A stretch of 64,000 nucleotides of DNA. Origin: Reticulitermes speratus. Its lineage: Eukaryota > Arthropoda > Insecta > Blattodea > Rhinotermitidae. The DNA lies in assembly GCA_021186555.1 (NCBI GenBank), contig JAJKFL010000010.1, forward strand, positions 2,137,487 through 2,201,486. Reading direction: 5' to 3'. A model generated the notes under the pieces. That model saw only the letters and a program-made list of their open reading frames with translations, made no database searches and was not told the DNA's origin. Below are positions 22,318-33,983 of the stretch, piece after piece. Each line of letters opens with the position of its first letter. Within the stretch, counting starts at the first letter, position 1. Both the position numbers and the translations under genes were made by a program.

Positions 22318-23945
22318 CATACCTTACATACATACCTTACATACATACCTTACATACATACCTTACATACATACCTACATACATACCTTTCATACATACC
22401 TTACATACATACCTTACATACATACCTTACATACATACCTTACATACATACCTTACATACATACCTTACATACATACCTTACATACATACCTTACATACT
22501 ACCTTACATACATTACTACCTTACATACATACCTTACATACATACTTACATACATACCTTACATACATACCTTACATACTACCTTACATACATACCTTAC
22601 ATACATACCTTACATACATACCTTACATACATACCTTACATACATACCTTACATACATACCTTACATACATACCTTACATACATACCTTACATACATACC
22701 TTACATACATACCTTACATACATACCTTACATACATACCTTACATACATACCTTACATACAACTAACACTTACATACATACCTTACATACATACCTTACA
22801 TACATACAAACATACCTTACATACATACCTTACATACATACCTTACATACATACCTTACATACATACCTTACATACATACCTTACATACATACCTTACAT
22901 ACATACCTTACATACACCCTTACATACATACCTTACATACATACCTTACATACATACCTTACATACATACCTTACATACATACCTTACATACATACCTTA
23001 CATACATACCTTACATACATACCTTACATACATACCTTACATACATACCTTACATACATACCTTACATACATACCTTACATACATACCTTACATACATAC
23101 CTTACATACATACCTTACATACATACCTTACATACATACCTTACATACATACCTTACATACATACCTTACATACATACCTTACATACATACCTACATACA
23201 TACCTATACATACATACCTATACACTACATACATACCTTACATACATACCTTACATACATACTACATACATACCTACATACATACCTACATACATACCTT
23301 ACATACATACCTTACATACATACCTAATACATACTAATACATACCTTACATACATACCTTACATACATACCATAATAACATACATACCTTACATACATAC
23401 CTTACATACATACCTTACATACATACCTCTAATACACATACATACCTTACATACATACCTACATACATACCTTACTACAACCTTACATCACCTAATACAA
23501 TACATATACCTTACATACATACCTTACATACATACCTTACATACATACCTTACATACATACCTTACATACATACCTTACATACATATACCATCTACATAC
23601 ATACCTACATACATACCTTACATACATACCTTACATACATACCTTTACATACATACCTTACATACATACCTTACATACATACCTTACATACATACCTTAC
23701 ATACATACCTATACATACATACCTTACAAATACATCAACCTTACATACATACCTAATACTCATACATACCTTACATACATACCTTACATACATACCCTAC
23801 ATACATACATACTTACATACATACCTTACATACATACCTTACATATACATAACTAATACATACCTTACATACATACCTTACATACATACCTTACATACAT
23901 ACCTTACATACATACCTTACATACATACCATACATACATACCTAC
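22318..23945. repeat. 13-bp tandem repeat (ATACATACCTTAC)n, about 120 copies
   Basis: Units of accttacatacat run over 1.6 kb, homogeneous in the first kilobase and with many small indels after about 23.2 kb. With a 13-bp unit all three forward frames stay open, giving a 597-residue frame with a 13-residue period (YLTYIPYIHTLHT). I consider this frame non-coding. Confidence 0.97.
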
Positions 23946-24019
23946 ACTTGTCAACTGCGCGGTCTTTGTACAATATATTACTTTTTTGCATGCAAATTTT
24001 ATGTCACTCACACCGTGCG

Positions 24020-24132
24020 TTTCTTACATTCATTACATCAACCAACTCGTGCACTAATTAAAAAAACATTCATGAGCTATTATAAAAAAACCCCTACATG
24101 TTTCAACGCCGAGGTGCCATCATCAGGGGGCC
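24020..24132. mobile_element. fragment of a palindromic hammerhead-like element
   Basis: caaccaactcgtgcactaat, a variant of the terminal word, is followed by about 50 bp and a hammerhead-like core on the minus strand. The opposite arm is missing or too decayed to see. Confidence 0.5.
24095..24126 (-). ncRNA. hammerhead-ribozyme-like motif
   Basis: Minus strand: ggcccc, ctgatga, t, imperfect stem II (ggcacc/ggcgtt with one mismatch), gaaac, at, gta, ggggtt. Stem I ggcccc/ggggtt gives four G-C and two G-T pairs. The core bases and the GUA triplet are intact. Confidence 0.55.
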
Positions 24133-24458
24133 GTTCGATACAAAGGAATGTAGGCCCAACACACCAATATAGTTATTTTGTCGCCTTTACAGAAGTGATT
24201 AAATATTAAACATTGAAATTCTAAAAATACATAAAATTAACAACCACAAATTTACAATGTTGTAACATTAATAGTACTAAAAGTATTAAGAACAATCCGT
24301 TCCAGGTACAGCAGTTGTTTACAACTGTATGGATCTTTGTCGATCGTATGTATAGATCTCGTCCTAGTGAGCGTATGCAGTGTATCGCGTTGAGTGGTGA
24401 GGTATACCTCATATTTTGCTCATCGCTGAAGCAGAGGATTTCTTTGTTCTGGTACACG

Positions 24459-24680
24459 CAGCCCTTGTTTTACGCCCGTTTGTTTTAAGCCTTTTTAACA
24501 CCCCTTGCGATTTTACACCACTTCTTAATTTACATCCTCTCATTTTTTGTTTAACGCCCTTTGGCTGGCTGGGTTCTATTACGCTAACAGCTTATTTCTG
24601 TTGGAATATTTTTTATTTACCCCTTTTTGATTTACGCCCACTTTTTTTCAGGAACGTAACTAGAGCGTAAAACAAGGCTG
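24459..24680. mobile_element. short terminal-inverted-repeat element
   Basis: The left end cagcccttgttttacgc and the right end gcgtaaaacaaggctg are inverted repeats (one-base difference in length) enclosing about 190 bp with repeated ttttacgcc-like words. No clear target duplication was found, so the superfamily is open. Confidence 0.6.
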
Positions 24681-24732
24681 GATGTATATGACACTGCGTA
24701 ATTGAGTAATAGGTTATCGGAACTCTATACCC

Positions 24733-24771
24733 TTGAAGATGAAGGCACTACAGTCCTTCGAAACACCGGAA
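24733..24771 (+). ncRNA. decayed hammerhead-like motif
   Basis: ttgaaga (C3 changed to T), t, gaagg...ccttc stem II of five pairs, gaaac, accg, gaa. The stem is well kept while the catalytic C and the triplet are lost. Confidence 0.4.
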
Positions 24772-24820
24772 ACCGATTACCAAGTGACACGGTGTCATAT
24801 TCCAGAGAACGGAACCCCTA

Positions 24821-25022
24821 GAATAGAATAGAATAGAAGTATGGGTCGGGCCCTTTATGGTCCCGATGCACGTAGGCCTTACAGGCCCTTTGTGCCCCTT
24901 AACCAAATCTAAGTCAGAAGACCTTTCCTTATAATAAAGGTCCAGATCGCCCTTGGACCTAGTTCTTTGATGTCTTCAGGGTTCAAAAAGATAGAACCCA
25001 GATAAGTGTGTCTATGTGTCGC
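24821..25022 (-). mobile_element. unclassified retroposon with 14-bp TSD and (GAATA)n end
   Basis: An exact duplication gaacggaacccct+a borders the insert (24807-24820 and 25023-25036). One end is gaatagaatagaatagaa, which would be a (TATTC)n 3' tail if the element reads on the minus strand. I see no tRNA-like boxes, so it may be 5' truncated or belong to another SINE or LINE type. Confidence 0.75.
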
Positions 25023-25036
25023 GAACGGAACCCCTA

Positions 25037-25849
25037 ACCACACCACTGTAAAAGCCTCAAATTTGAACTAGCAAGTAATGTGGTCACTGCTCTATAGATT
25101 ATGTGGCCGAAACATTTCGGACGCAGTAACCTGTTCACACACACACTCTAGTGTAGAATTTGTTAATTTTTCGTGATTTGAGCATCGAAGGTAATCGGTT
25201 GTGGCAATCTGGAAAGCGCTTTGTAATTAGCATGTAGGAACATCCCTGAAGTACGAATGGTGCGCACGGCGACCAGAGGCCTTGCGCGTCTGCGACCACG
25301 GCGACCAGCAAGTTGGATTCAGTTCAGTTCCGTTTGAAAGTACTGGATCCCGCGTCTTTATTTCTTCATACTGGCACAGTGTTAATAATTATGGATTCCT
25401 ATCGATTCGTCCGAGAACAGAAGAACATCACGCTTGGTTGCTTGTTACGCAGTCGCTTTCGTTTATACTTGCACACTTGGAACGCTGTGAAATTTATACA
25501 TTGGGCTGTTCTGTTTATACGTTGCCTGGAACACAGTTGTTTCTCTTTTACGGTGACAAATTTTAGTAGGACGATTTAAAATATTTTTAAAACTTAATAT
25601 TTTACATCTCTGCATTGGTTAACAAACTTTTGTAATACTTATCCATCCTTTGTAACGCGCTTCCCTGAGGATGGAAACATAATAACCATGGCTCAACATA
25701 TGGGCTCAGGCCTCCTCTTTCCGAGGTTACTGGGTCGTGCGCATTCGTGACCGCCAGAGCCATCTGCAGGCAGTCAGGAGACTTGGGTGAGAAATGACCA
25801 CTTTGAATTTTGCTTACGAAACATTTCTATTCATGCTCGTAAGGTTCTT
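25037..25849. other. stretch with little recognisable content
   Basis: ccctgaggatggaaacataa near 25662 looks like a hammerhead-like motif that lost stem II. Nothing else is supported. Confidence 0.4.
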
Positions 25850-25998
25850 TTACATGCCGTAAATCTACGACATGGGACCGAAGGAAGTGGTGCTCCGGAT
25901 TTTTATCACCCTTAAAAATCCATGGCCTCGTCGGGATCGAACCCGCGAACCTTGGGTCCAGTGGCGAGCACGCTAACCACTAGTCCACCGAGGTCGAC
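25850..25998 (-). mobile_element. tRNA-derived SINE, family E
   Basis: The minus strand reads gacctcggtggactagtggt, tagcgtgctcgcc, B box gcgggttcgatcccgacgagg, then ccatggatttttaaggg and ccggagcaccacttc. The head folds like a tRNA. The downstream body makes a SINE more likely than a tRNA gene. Only one copy is in the window and its tail end is uncertain. Confidence 0.6.
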
Positions 25999-26629
25999 AT
26001 AGGAGGTATATTATGTTTATAATATATTTTCTTTGTGCATTTGTTGGTTTTAGCTGCCATATCCAAGTGAAGGAAAGTCTTATTACATAAAGCACGACAA
26101 CAAGTGACCTCAGTTAATGAAAGGTAACAATTGACTGGGCCGAGAGTGATCTGTGAAAGAGCGGGTGAGAAGGTGAAGGCGACTAGCCAGACGGATTAAT
26201 CGGAAACCAATAATTAAACGTCGAAACAATGGTATTAGAACGGTTGGTAACGAAACGTCGAAATCCCGAAAATCGAAGTTCATGTACTTACAGCTTCTGC
26301 TGTCGGCGATACACTGGTAACATGCACGTGAAGCCTGTCCCTCGCCTGTCCTTGCCGTCTCCACGTGTCGTGTACACGAAACGTGGAGACTTTTGTCCCT
26401 AAATGTTTCATTATATCCTCGATGACTAGAGACGCCCCCCGCACAAATATTTCATGTTCCCGCAGAACAATGGCAAGCAACACGATGTGCGTTCTGCGTG
26501 CGGCGCGGAGGGGGACAGCCCCCATCTGAGACGTCTTGCCGTTGACGACGATCTGTCACGAGAGAAACAAACAGTAAACCCGCTTAGAGTGCGTGGGTGA
26601 CTTTTAAGGATTTCGAAGGATTAGATCGT
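25999..26629. other. unannotated stretch
   Basis: Relatively GC-rich from 26270 to 26530, but I found no exon with known domains. Confidence 0.4.
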
Positions 26630-26740
26630 GGGAATTTCAATATTGCAGCTAACTAACCAACCACCCAACTAATCAACAACTAACCAACTAACTGCATGGA
26701 GGAGAATCCTTCCTGAGCAGATAACACGTCCTTAGTATTG
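26630..26740 (-). pseudogene. 3' tip of TTAG-tailed LINE
   Basis: actaaccaactaactgcatg, gaggagaatccttcctgag and gataacacgtccttag match the 3' end of the LINE at 31.4 and 38.7 kb, with the ttag-type tail at the low-coordinate side. Confidence 0.5.
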
Positions 26741-26998
26741 CCATTGCTATGATAAAAGACAAGAATGAATTCGGGTAAGGGAAACGATTTGCTCTGAAGA
26801 TGAGAGATACTGTTCCAGCATCAATTCCGATACTTACAGGGCTTCCGTACGTAAGCAGATGCTTCAGCCAAGTACCGCTGATTGGCCAACGAGCACGTGA
26901 CCACATCTCTTTCTACTGAGCATGCGCAGTCACCCGCATTCTTTCCTGCCTTTCCGTCTACTAGCCCGCAATGTTTCCGTTCCTCCATTTATGTAATT

Positions 26999-27290
26999 TG
27001 AGTCGGAGTAGTCGGTATAGCGATTACGCTACACGCTGGACAGTCATGGGTTCGAAACCCTATAGGAGCAAGAGATTTTCTCTTGTCCAAAACACCCAGA
27101 CATGCTCTGGGCCTACCCAGCCTTCTATTCGATTGGTACCGGTCTCATTTCCCGCGCTTAAAGCGGCTGGGACTTAGAGTTGACCACACACCTCCGTCAA
27201 GTGCTTAGGTTAAGAATGAGTGGAGCTATACCTCTACTCTCCCTGTTGCCTTCTTTGCGTGGCCAGGGAAAACTTCACACTTACCTCATT
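26999..27290 (+). mobile_element. tRNA-derived SINE, family A-like
   Basis: gtagtcggtatagcgattac, B box catgggttcgaaaccctat, ctgggcctacccagccttc, cgcgcttaaagcggctggga and gtggagctatacctctact. It has the same layout as family A with a diverged head. Confidence 0.8.
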
Positions 27291-28130
27291 TATGAAACAG
27301 TGTTTTTTTTTTCAACTTCACTGGCTGTATCGCGCCGAATAGGATGACAGGAGGATTTGAGAACGCAAGAAAGAGTGCAAGAAGCAAGGACCGTCAGTTT
27401 GGGCTGGACTATATTTAAAACGCTTGTCTCGTGATACGCCGGCATGTGGCTAGATACGACGAACATTCGCGTTCCGTGTTCTGCTTTGGCCGTAATAACT
27501 TCTGCTGTCAATTTCAACGTCCGACGACTCGAGGCACTTCAGTTACGTCATACCGAGGAACTGCGCGCGCAACTTGCAAGTGACGTAACACACGGAACAC
27601 GCTTCCCCTTTCTTTCAACCCCTTTTGTCTTTTATCTCTTAAAACTGTGTCCGACCATTTCTCACAAGCTTCTCATTGTTTCTTCTTTTCTTTGAGTTAC
27701 TTTTTATCTCTGAGAGATTACCCTCTGTCTCTGCCTTTATTTTGTCCTGGAATCGCCATTTATTGTGTGCATTCGAGCTTGCTTTCGCCATATTTCATGT
27801 CAGCTATCCGTCAAAATCTCGCCTTCCTCTTGACGGAGGGTGCGTTCCGTTAATGGACGCATGAGCTCGCGCGAGGCAGGCTATTCTTTACGGCTCGGAA
27901 TGTTCTCCTTTGCGACTCGAGCGTCTTCTAGATTTTCTGCGATCCCCGTCTCCCCTTACTTCCGCTAACTTTATAGGATCATTCATTGCGGTTATTTGAG
28001 ATGTAACTCTGCAGTCAAAGTTCCCCCCCCCCCCACAATATTTATAGCATACAGATATTTAATTTTTTTTTTTAGAAATCAGATGTTTTAAGAAAATTTA
28101 CTGGCGCCTAATTTTCCACGTGTACGACAC
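27291..28130. other. stretch without recognised features
   Basis: A C12 run lies at 28023-28034. Small open frames have no recognised domain. Confidence 0.45.
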
Positions 28131-28284
28131 AGGTGGCCGTCCCATGGCTCGGGCGGTTAACCGCCGGCTTCTCACAGCGTATGCCCGGGTTCGAACCCAG
28201 GCCAATTCGTGTGGGATTTATGGTGGATAAAACGGCACTGGTACAGGTTTTTCTCCAAGTACATCGGTTTTGCCCTGTCATTAT
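28131..28284 (+). mobile_element. family D SINE, 3' truncated
   Basis: gtcccatggctcgggcggtt, B box cccgggttcgaacccagg and gtgggatttatggtggataa, stopping in tgccctgtcattatcat where a family C SINE begins. Confidence 0.8.
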
Positions 28285-28288
28285 CATG

Positions 28289-28602
28289 GGGGCACGCGGT
28301 GGCGCAGTTGGTTGAGGCACTGCGCTACAAGCCGGAAGGTCGCGGGTTCTATGCCCGATGGTTTCATTGGAATTTTTCATTGACATAAACCTTCCGGCCG
28401 CACTATGGCCCTGGGGTCGACTCAGCCTCTAACAGAAATAAGTACCAGGAATATTTTCTGGGGGAGGGGGGTAAAGGTGGCCGGTACGTAGGGCTGACAA
28501 CCTTACCACTTTCATGTGCCGATTGTCTTGAAATCTGGGAGCCTCAACCTCCTGGAATCCTAAGGGCCTGTCCAGGCCTGTAATGGGATTGCTCTACCTT
28601 TA
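28289..28602 (+). mobile_element. tRNA-derived SINE, family C
   Basis: gggggcacgcggtggcgcag, ttggttgaggcactgcgct, B box gtcgcgggttctatgcccg, cctggggtcgactcagcctc and a tail gattgctctaccttt. It directly abuts a family D copy. No convincing duplication is seen. Confidence 0.9.
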
Positions 28603-28650
28603 TGATGTCACAAACAAACCTTAATCGTATTAATATATATAAGTTATATA

Positions 28651-28728
28651 CAGGGCATACACAAAAGAATGGTGCTTATATTCAACATAATCCCTTTGAT
28701 ACCGCACCATTCTTTTGTGTATGCCCTG
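28651..28728. mobile_element. 78-bp micro-MITE with near-perfect inverted repeats
   Basis: Arms cagggcatacacaaaagaat plus ggtgc (25 bp) are perfectly inverted around a 28-base loop, flanked by TA on both sides. This is the end layout of Tc1/mariner-type elements stripped to little but their termini. Confidence 0.8.
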
Positions 28729-28760
28729 TATATATGTACACATATGATGATGATGGGCGA

Positions 28761-30015
28761 ATTAGATCTACATAGCTTACAGCCACACAGTGTCCTCTAT
28801 ATAGGATTACGTCACTGACATTAGACCTACATAGCTTACAGCCACACAGTGTCCTCTCTATAGGATCTACGTCACTGACATTAGACCTACATAGCTTACA
28901 GCCACACAGTGTCCTCTCTATAGGATCTACGTCACTGACATTAGACCTACATAGCTTACAGCCACAAAGTGTCCTCTCTATAGGATCTACGTCACTGACA
29001 TTAGACCTACATAGCTTACAGCCACACAGTGCCCTCTCTATAGGATTACGTCACTGACACTAGACCTACATAGCTTACAGCCACACAGTGCCCTCTCTAT
29101 AGGATTACGTCACTGACATTAGACCTACATAGCTTACAGCCACACAGTGTCCTCTCTATAGGATCTACGTCACTGACACTAGACCTACATAGCTTACAGC
29201 CACACAGTGCCCTCTCTATAGGATTACGTCACTGACATTAGACCTACATAGCTTACAGCCACACAGTGTCCTCTCTATAGGATCTACGTCACTGACATTA
29301 GACCTACATAGCTTACAGCCACACAGTGCCCTCTCTATAGGATTACGTCACTGACATTAGACCTACATAGCTTACAGCCACACAGTGCCCTCTCTATAGG
29401 ATTACGTCACTGACATTAGACCTACATAGCTTACAGCCACACAGTGTCCTCTCTATAGGATCTACGTCACTGACATTAGACCTACATAGCTTACAGCCAC
29501 ACAGTGCCCTCTCTATAGGATCTACGTCACTGACATTAGACCTACATAGCTTACAGCCACACAGTGTCCTCTCTATAGGATCTACGTCACTGACATTAGA
29601 CCTACATAGCTTACAGCCACAAAGTGTCCTCTCTATAGGATCTACGTCACTGACATTAGACCTACATAGCTTACAGCCACACAGTGCCCTCTCTATAGGA
29701 TTACGTCACTGACATTAGACCTACATAGCTTACAGCCACACAGTGCCCTCTCTATAGGATCGACGTCACTGACATTAGACCTACATAGCTTACAGCCACA
29801 CAGTGCCCTCTCTATAGGATCTACGTTACTGACATTAGACCTACATAGCTTACAGCCACACAGGTCCTCTATATAGGATTACGTCACTGACATTAGACCT
29901 ACATAGCTTACAGCCACACAGTGTCCTCTCTATAGGATCTACGTCACTGACATTAGACCTACATAGCTTACAGCCATGCAGTACCCTCTCTATAGGATCT
30001 ACGACACTGACATTC
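28761..30015. repeat. 60-bp tandem repeat, about 21 copies
   Basis: The unit is attagacctacatagcttac, agccacacagtgtcctctct, ataggatctacgtcactgac. A one-base deletion (gga-tta for gga-tcta) and gtgtcc/gtgccc variants recur in several units, which suggests block duplications of several units. Confidence 0.96.
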
Positions 30016-30453
30016 CAAAAAATGTATGAAATGGTATTTTCGTCACTTAGAACAGGAAAGGAGCCGCGCATTCAAGCCCACTGAACGTCATTTGACTTTC
30101 AAATGTACTTGTGCAGCTATCTGCAGCCTGCTTTATTCATATTGCCTTCTGCTGTCAGCTATGGCATACAGGAAGACACGTTACACAAACTGTACCGCAA
30201 CTACGGGTTACTCGCTGTAGACTTTTCCCATGTTTGACTCCTGGGTTTGTTTTCATGATTTGATCTTCGAAATTTTCATGGGGCCTCTTATGTTAGTGTC
30301 TCGTATCTTTTTGAAAGTGGATACGTTTACTGGAAACGCGAATACGGCGAATCTGTTATTTGTGTTTCCGTTGATGGGGCAGATTTCTTTTTCAAGTACT
30401 TCCAGTTTTTCCCTGTCAGTATTTTTCCTCCATTCATTCATCTACCTTCAGCA
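30016..30453. other. unannotated stretch
   Basis: No supported feature. Confidence 0.45.
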
Positions 30454-30462
30454 TTAGCAATT

Positions 30463-30719
30463 TTTTTCCCCAATGGCTCGACAGCCCTTGGGTGCCTAGG
30501 CCTCCTCATTGTCGAGGTTTCACGATCACACTCAGACACTCCACACTCGGTAGGACTCCTCTGGACGAGTGATCAGCCCGTCGCAGAGACCTCTACCTGA
30601 CAACACACAACACTCACAAGAGACAAACATCCATGCCTTTGGCGGGATTCGAACCCGTAATCCCAGCAAGCGAGCGGCCGTAGACCCACGCCTTAGACCG
30701 CGCGGCCGCCTGGATCGGC
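30463..30719 (-). mobile_element. tRNA-derived SINE, family B, with 9-bp TSD
   Basis: Minus-strand head ccgatccaggcggccgcgcg, B box acgggttcgaatcccgcc, and poly-A at the low-coordinate end. The duplication ttagcaatt is at 30454-30462 and 30720-30728. Confidence 0.92.
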
Positions 30720-30728
30720 TTAGCAATT

Positions 30729-31086
30729 AATAGCGTTGTTAAATATGACAATTCTTCTTCTTCTTCTTCTTCTCGTATTCTTATTCTTTTATTGCAGGTA
30801 CAATACAATGAACGCTATATAGAATTATTTTTTGAAAGATCTTCGTGTCAAAGATTCGGATAAAGCATTTAAAATTAATTTTGGGATCACAGACACGTAT
30901 TGTACCGTTTTTTGTACACTAATTCTTCTTTGTAAAAATAAATGTTTGATTTGAGGTTCTGGGATTATAGTGGATGCCTGACTATAACGAGCTGTCATGT
31001 ATTTAATTGCTCTGTCGAGCCACAGACTACACATAGGCAAAGATAATCTTGTACTCTGAGCTTAATTAAGCACCATGAATCGAAAG
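30729..31086. other. unannotated stretch with (TTC)n
   Basis: A (ttc)n run lies at about 30751-30773. Otherwise no recognised content. Confidence 0.5.
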
Positions 31087-31346
31087 CATATGTGGGTGTA
31101 TGGTATAGGTCCACGTACTCTTAAAGTGGTCACTGGATGGAGGTGGTGGCCAGCTTTACGCCACGGCTGCTTTACTCCCGGTTAAGGACCCCTGCTCCTT
31201 TTTGAATGACAGACTCCATGGGGCCCAGAGTCAATCTACAGGCTTTGGAAAACGGAAAAATTTGTTGCCCTACCGGGAATCGAACTGTGATGATTTACTC
31301 GTCCAGATAATACCCGTCACTATACTAACTGAGCTATCCAGGTTCC
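31087..31346 (-). mobile_element. diverged tRNA-derived SINE, family A-like
   Basis: Minus-strand head cctggatagctcagttagta, B box acagttcgattcccggta, and a body with ggagtaaagcagccgtggcg. The tail is lost or diverged. Confidence 0.75.
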
Positions 31347-31357
31347 GGAATTAATTA

Positions 31358-31615
31358 GTTGATACTAGCTAACTAACTAACTAACTCCATGGAGCAGAGT
31401 CCTTCTTGAGAAGCTAACAGGTCCTCAGCTAGTCAAGAAATTCCCCGCGTTTTATGGAACCCGAAAGTTCATTACCGCACTCACAACAGCCCGCCACCTG
31501 TCCCTATCCTGAGCCATATCAATCCAGTCCATGCCCCCTATCCCACTTCTTGAAGATCCATTTTAATATTATCCTCCCATCTACGCCTGGGTCTTCCAAT
31601 TATTAAAATTAATTA
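31358..31615 (-). pseudogene. 3' end of TTAG-tailed non-LTR retrotransposon
   Basis: Read on the minus strand, the end of the polyprotein (a [16 protein letters not shown] segment, then [12 protein letters not shown]) passes into ggttccataaaacgcgggga, cctgttagcttctcaagaag, gactctgctccatgg and a (ttag)n tail. The tail microsatellite (aactaactaactaact on the plus strand) is intact. Only the carboxyl end of the protein remains. Confidence 0.75.
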
Positions 31616-31844
31616 CCAGTGAAATTAAATGCAACATGTAGACAGACTTCGAGTACACAGGATCTCCAAGATTAAATAGATGGCGCAGGAGGGAAAGAAG
31701 GTACAAGAAAACCTCAGGCAGATTGATACAAATGTAAGTTCTGAACATCGGGTCGGTCTTAGGCACCCAGTCTGTACGGAGGAAGGTCAAGACGAAGAAA
31801 GGATCCTTGTCCTGCTCACGTAGCTGCTGTTTTACTACTGTGTG

Positions 31845-32112
31845 AGTTTAAGGTGAAGGTAATGTGTGCGCTAGTTATAATATTGGGTCCTCTTTCGATT
31901 CCCGACAGGTGTAAAGATTTCGCTCTTCCCCAAAACATCAGGTCTGATACCTACCCATCATCCTACTCAGTGGATACCGGGGTAAAGCGGCCGAAACGCT
32001 AAGCTGGCCACTCACCTCCACTTACAGTTAACGCCAATGTTGAGAAAGAGTGGACCTGTACTTCCATTCTCTCAAACGCTTTCATGACTTATACAGAGAC
32101 AAGTTTACCTGT
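31845..32112 (+). mobile_element. diverged SINE, family A-like, head decayed
   Basis: B box tctttcgattcccgacag, tacccatcatcctactcagt, ggtaaagcggccgaaacgc, cactcacctccac and agagtggacctgtac. The A box region is not convincing. Confidence 0.6.
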
Positions 32113-32537
32113 ACTTTGTCTTTTTTGAAACATTTTTTTTTTCTGAAATGTTGTAAGAAACTTGAAGGCACAAATTTTAGAGTAAATTTTTGGTATTAAT
32201 ATGAGCTTATTGTATGTTGTTGCGGTTCATATGTGAGTGCACGAATGTCGCAGAGACAATGAAGTATGTCCTGTGAGACTGTTGTAACACGCGATTAAAT
32301 ACGGCGGTGTCGTGAGAAGAAAGAAGGAGGTATACTTCTTGCTTTAATTTAATTTAATTGCAATTTAATTTAATTTAAAAGCAGGAGGGTTACGCGCCCC
32401 ATAAGAAAACACAAAGTTGGGCTATTTTTGTTATACAGTGTAACGGATAATATTGTGTTATGAGGCCTACTACGTATAGCGTTAGAAGTCTCTCTCTGCA
32501 GCAGCGTTAGTCTCCCGCATTCCTATGACACGGAATA
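32113..32537. other. unannotated AT-rich stretch
   Basis: Contains a small (aattt)n patch near 32345-32378. No other feature is supported. Confidence 0.45.
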
Positions 32538-32711
32538 CAGGGTGTGTGTAAAATTCTTGGACAAACTTCGAGTGAGTTCTTCACATAAATAAAGGAACGG
32601 AGTTCATACAAACATATGTCTGGAAATGAGTGATTTTTGAGTTTAATTTAAAGCTTACATTGAACTATAAGCACCTTAACTATGTAATATTTTACCTAAA
32701 CTGACTTAATA

Positions 32712-32979
32712 CATTTTTTTTGTGGAGAAGAGCCCCGCAGCAGAAGCTACGGACGCACCGCAGCCTTAAGGCTTATTGTGTAACCCTGTGACGAAGATCA
32801 GTTTTTTCTTTTTCCACTTTTTCAAGTAATGGAGCACCGGTGGAATGAAATTGACAGGGGAAAACCGAAGTACTCGGGGAGAAACCTGCCCCAGTGCCAC
32901 TCTGTCCACCACAAATCCCACATAGAGCGACCCGGGATCGATCCCGGGCCTCCGCGGTGCCAGCCATGGCACGGCCCGA
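32712..32979 (-). mobile_element. tRNA-derived SINE, family D, nested
   Basis: Minus-strand gggccgtgccatggctggca (head shortened), cccgggatcgatcccgggt as B box, gtggtggacagagtggcac, ccgagtacttcggttttcc and a tail next to poly-T. Confidence 0.88.
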
Positions 32980-33358
32980 CATAGCACATTTACAATAGCC
33001 GTTCCCAGTGTAATAATCGTTTACCAAGTCACAATTCACAACAAATGCACAAAATGTCCTCCACCTTAAAATCAACGCACGCTTGGACACGTCTGATGAA
33101 GTGATCTGGTGAAGTGTCTCTTCATTTTCAGTTGGAGCTGGATCTGAAGAATGGGTGTCCAAACACTTCATGGCAAAGGGCCACACCCGTTATTGTCGGC
33201 TGGTTTGCGGACCGCACGTGGAAAAATAACAATACGTGGTGTATCTAACTGCCTAAATTATTGTGTAATGTTTATAGTATGTAGATAACGTACAAATGTG
33301 GCCGGGGCTCGCATAGTACAACCTGGCGGGCCGCGGGTTGGAGACCCATGGTCTAAAG

Positions 33359-33841
33359 CAGTGGTTCCCAAAGTGGGCGGTACCGCATCCTGGGGGGCGG
33401 TGGGATTACCGAGGTGGGCGCTAATAGGTACGAGAGGTGGAAGGGAGCGCTGTTATTATCACAGGGGGGCGCTAGTAGACAAGTAGTGCATTTATTTTTA
33501 TAATAAAATTCAAATAAAGTAATTTTTGTGTTAAAAATAAAAAATGAACTAAATTTCTTAGTATTTTAATTTATGAATCTTATTCAAGCTCATATTATTT
33601 TAATAAACTATTGCTAGATGAATTACTGTTAATCATAAAAAATATAATAAATTTTAATTTATTAATTAACACATAAAACATTAAAGTTTAACTCTTATAA
33701 TTTTATTTAAACGATTTTTTAAATATAAAATAAAAGTGGAAACAAAACGCATTTATGTTTTTTTAAAAAAGGTAGGGGGGCACTGTGGGTGTGTATATGG
33801 AACCGAGGGGTGGTGGACCGAAAAAGTTTGGGAACCATCTG
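33359..33841. mobile_element. hAT-type non-autonomous element, nested (8-bp TSD)
   Basis: The left end cagtggttcccaaagt and the right end, read inward, cagatggttcccaaact are inverted repeats. An exact duplication gtctaaag lies at 33351-33358 and 33842-33849. The interior is AT-rich. CAG-gttcccaaa ends are typical of one large group of hAT elements. Confidence 0.93.
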
Positions 33842-33983
33842 GTCTAAAGGATTGAGGTCAACCCGTGATTGGCTGTACCTAAAAAACTAAGTGTTTTAGA
33901 ACATGTATTGTTATGAACTTTTTCCTTTGTTGTGGTGTGGGGAACTCCTGAAATTTGTCCGAGGATTTTAGATACACCCTGTA

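Larger units (their letters stand above)
32538..33981. mobile_element. Tc1/mariner-type inverted-repeat element hosting two insertions
   Basis: The left end cagggtgtgtgtaaaattct and the right end, read inward, cagggtgtatctaaaatcct continue as inverted repeats through ggacaaac/ggacaaat and are flanked by TA at 32536-32537 and 33982-33983. Inside are a family D SINE (32712-32979) and a hAT-type element (33359-33841). About 690 bp of own sequence remain, with no recognisable transposase. Confidence 0.75.

Noticed and set aside
22268..24061. 597-residue open frame with 13-residue Tyr/His/Thr-rich period
   Set aside because: It lies in a 13-bp microsatellite that is open in all three forward frames. 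The period of 13 residues follows from 3 x 13 bp, and there is no domain or flanking gene structure.
28761..30015. CRISPR-like array
   Set aside because: The repeats are contiguous with no unique spacers, and the genome is eukaryotic by every other sign. It is an ordinary minisatellite.
33190..33350. Possible additional hAT end (gcgggccgcgggttgg)
   Set aside because: Looks like sequence common near some hAT elements, but I found no inverted partner or duplication.
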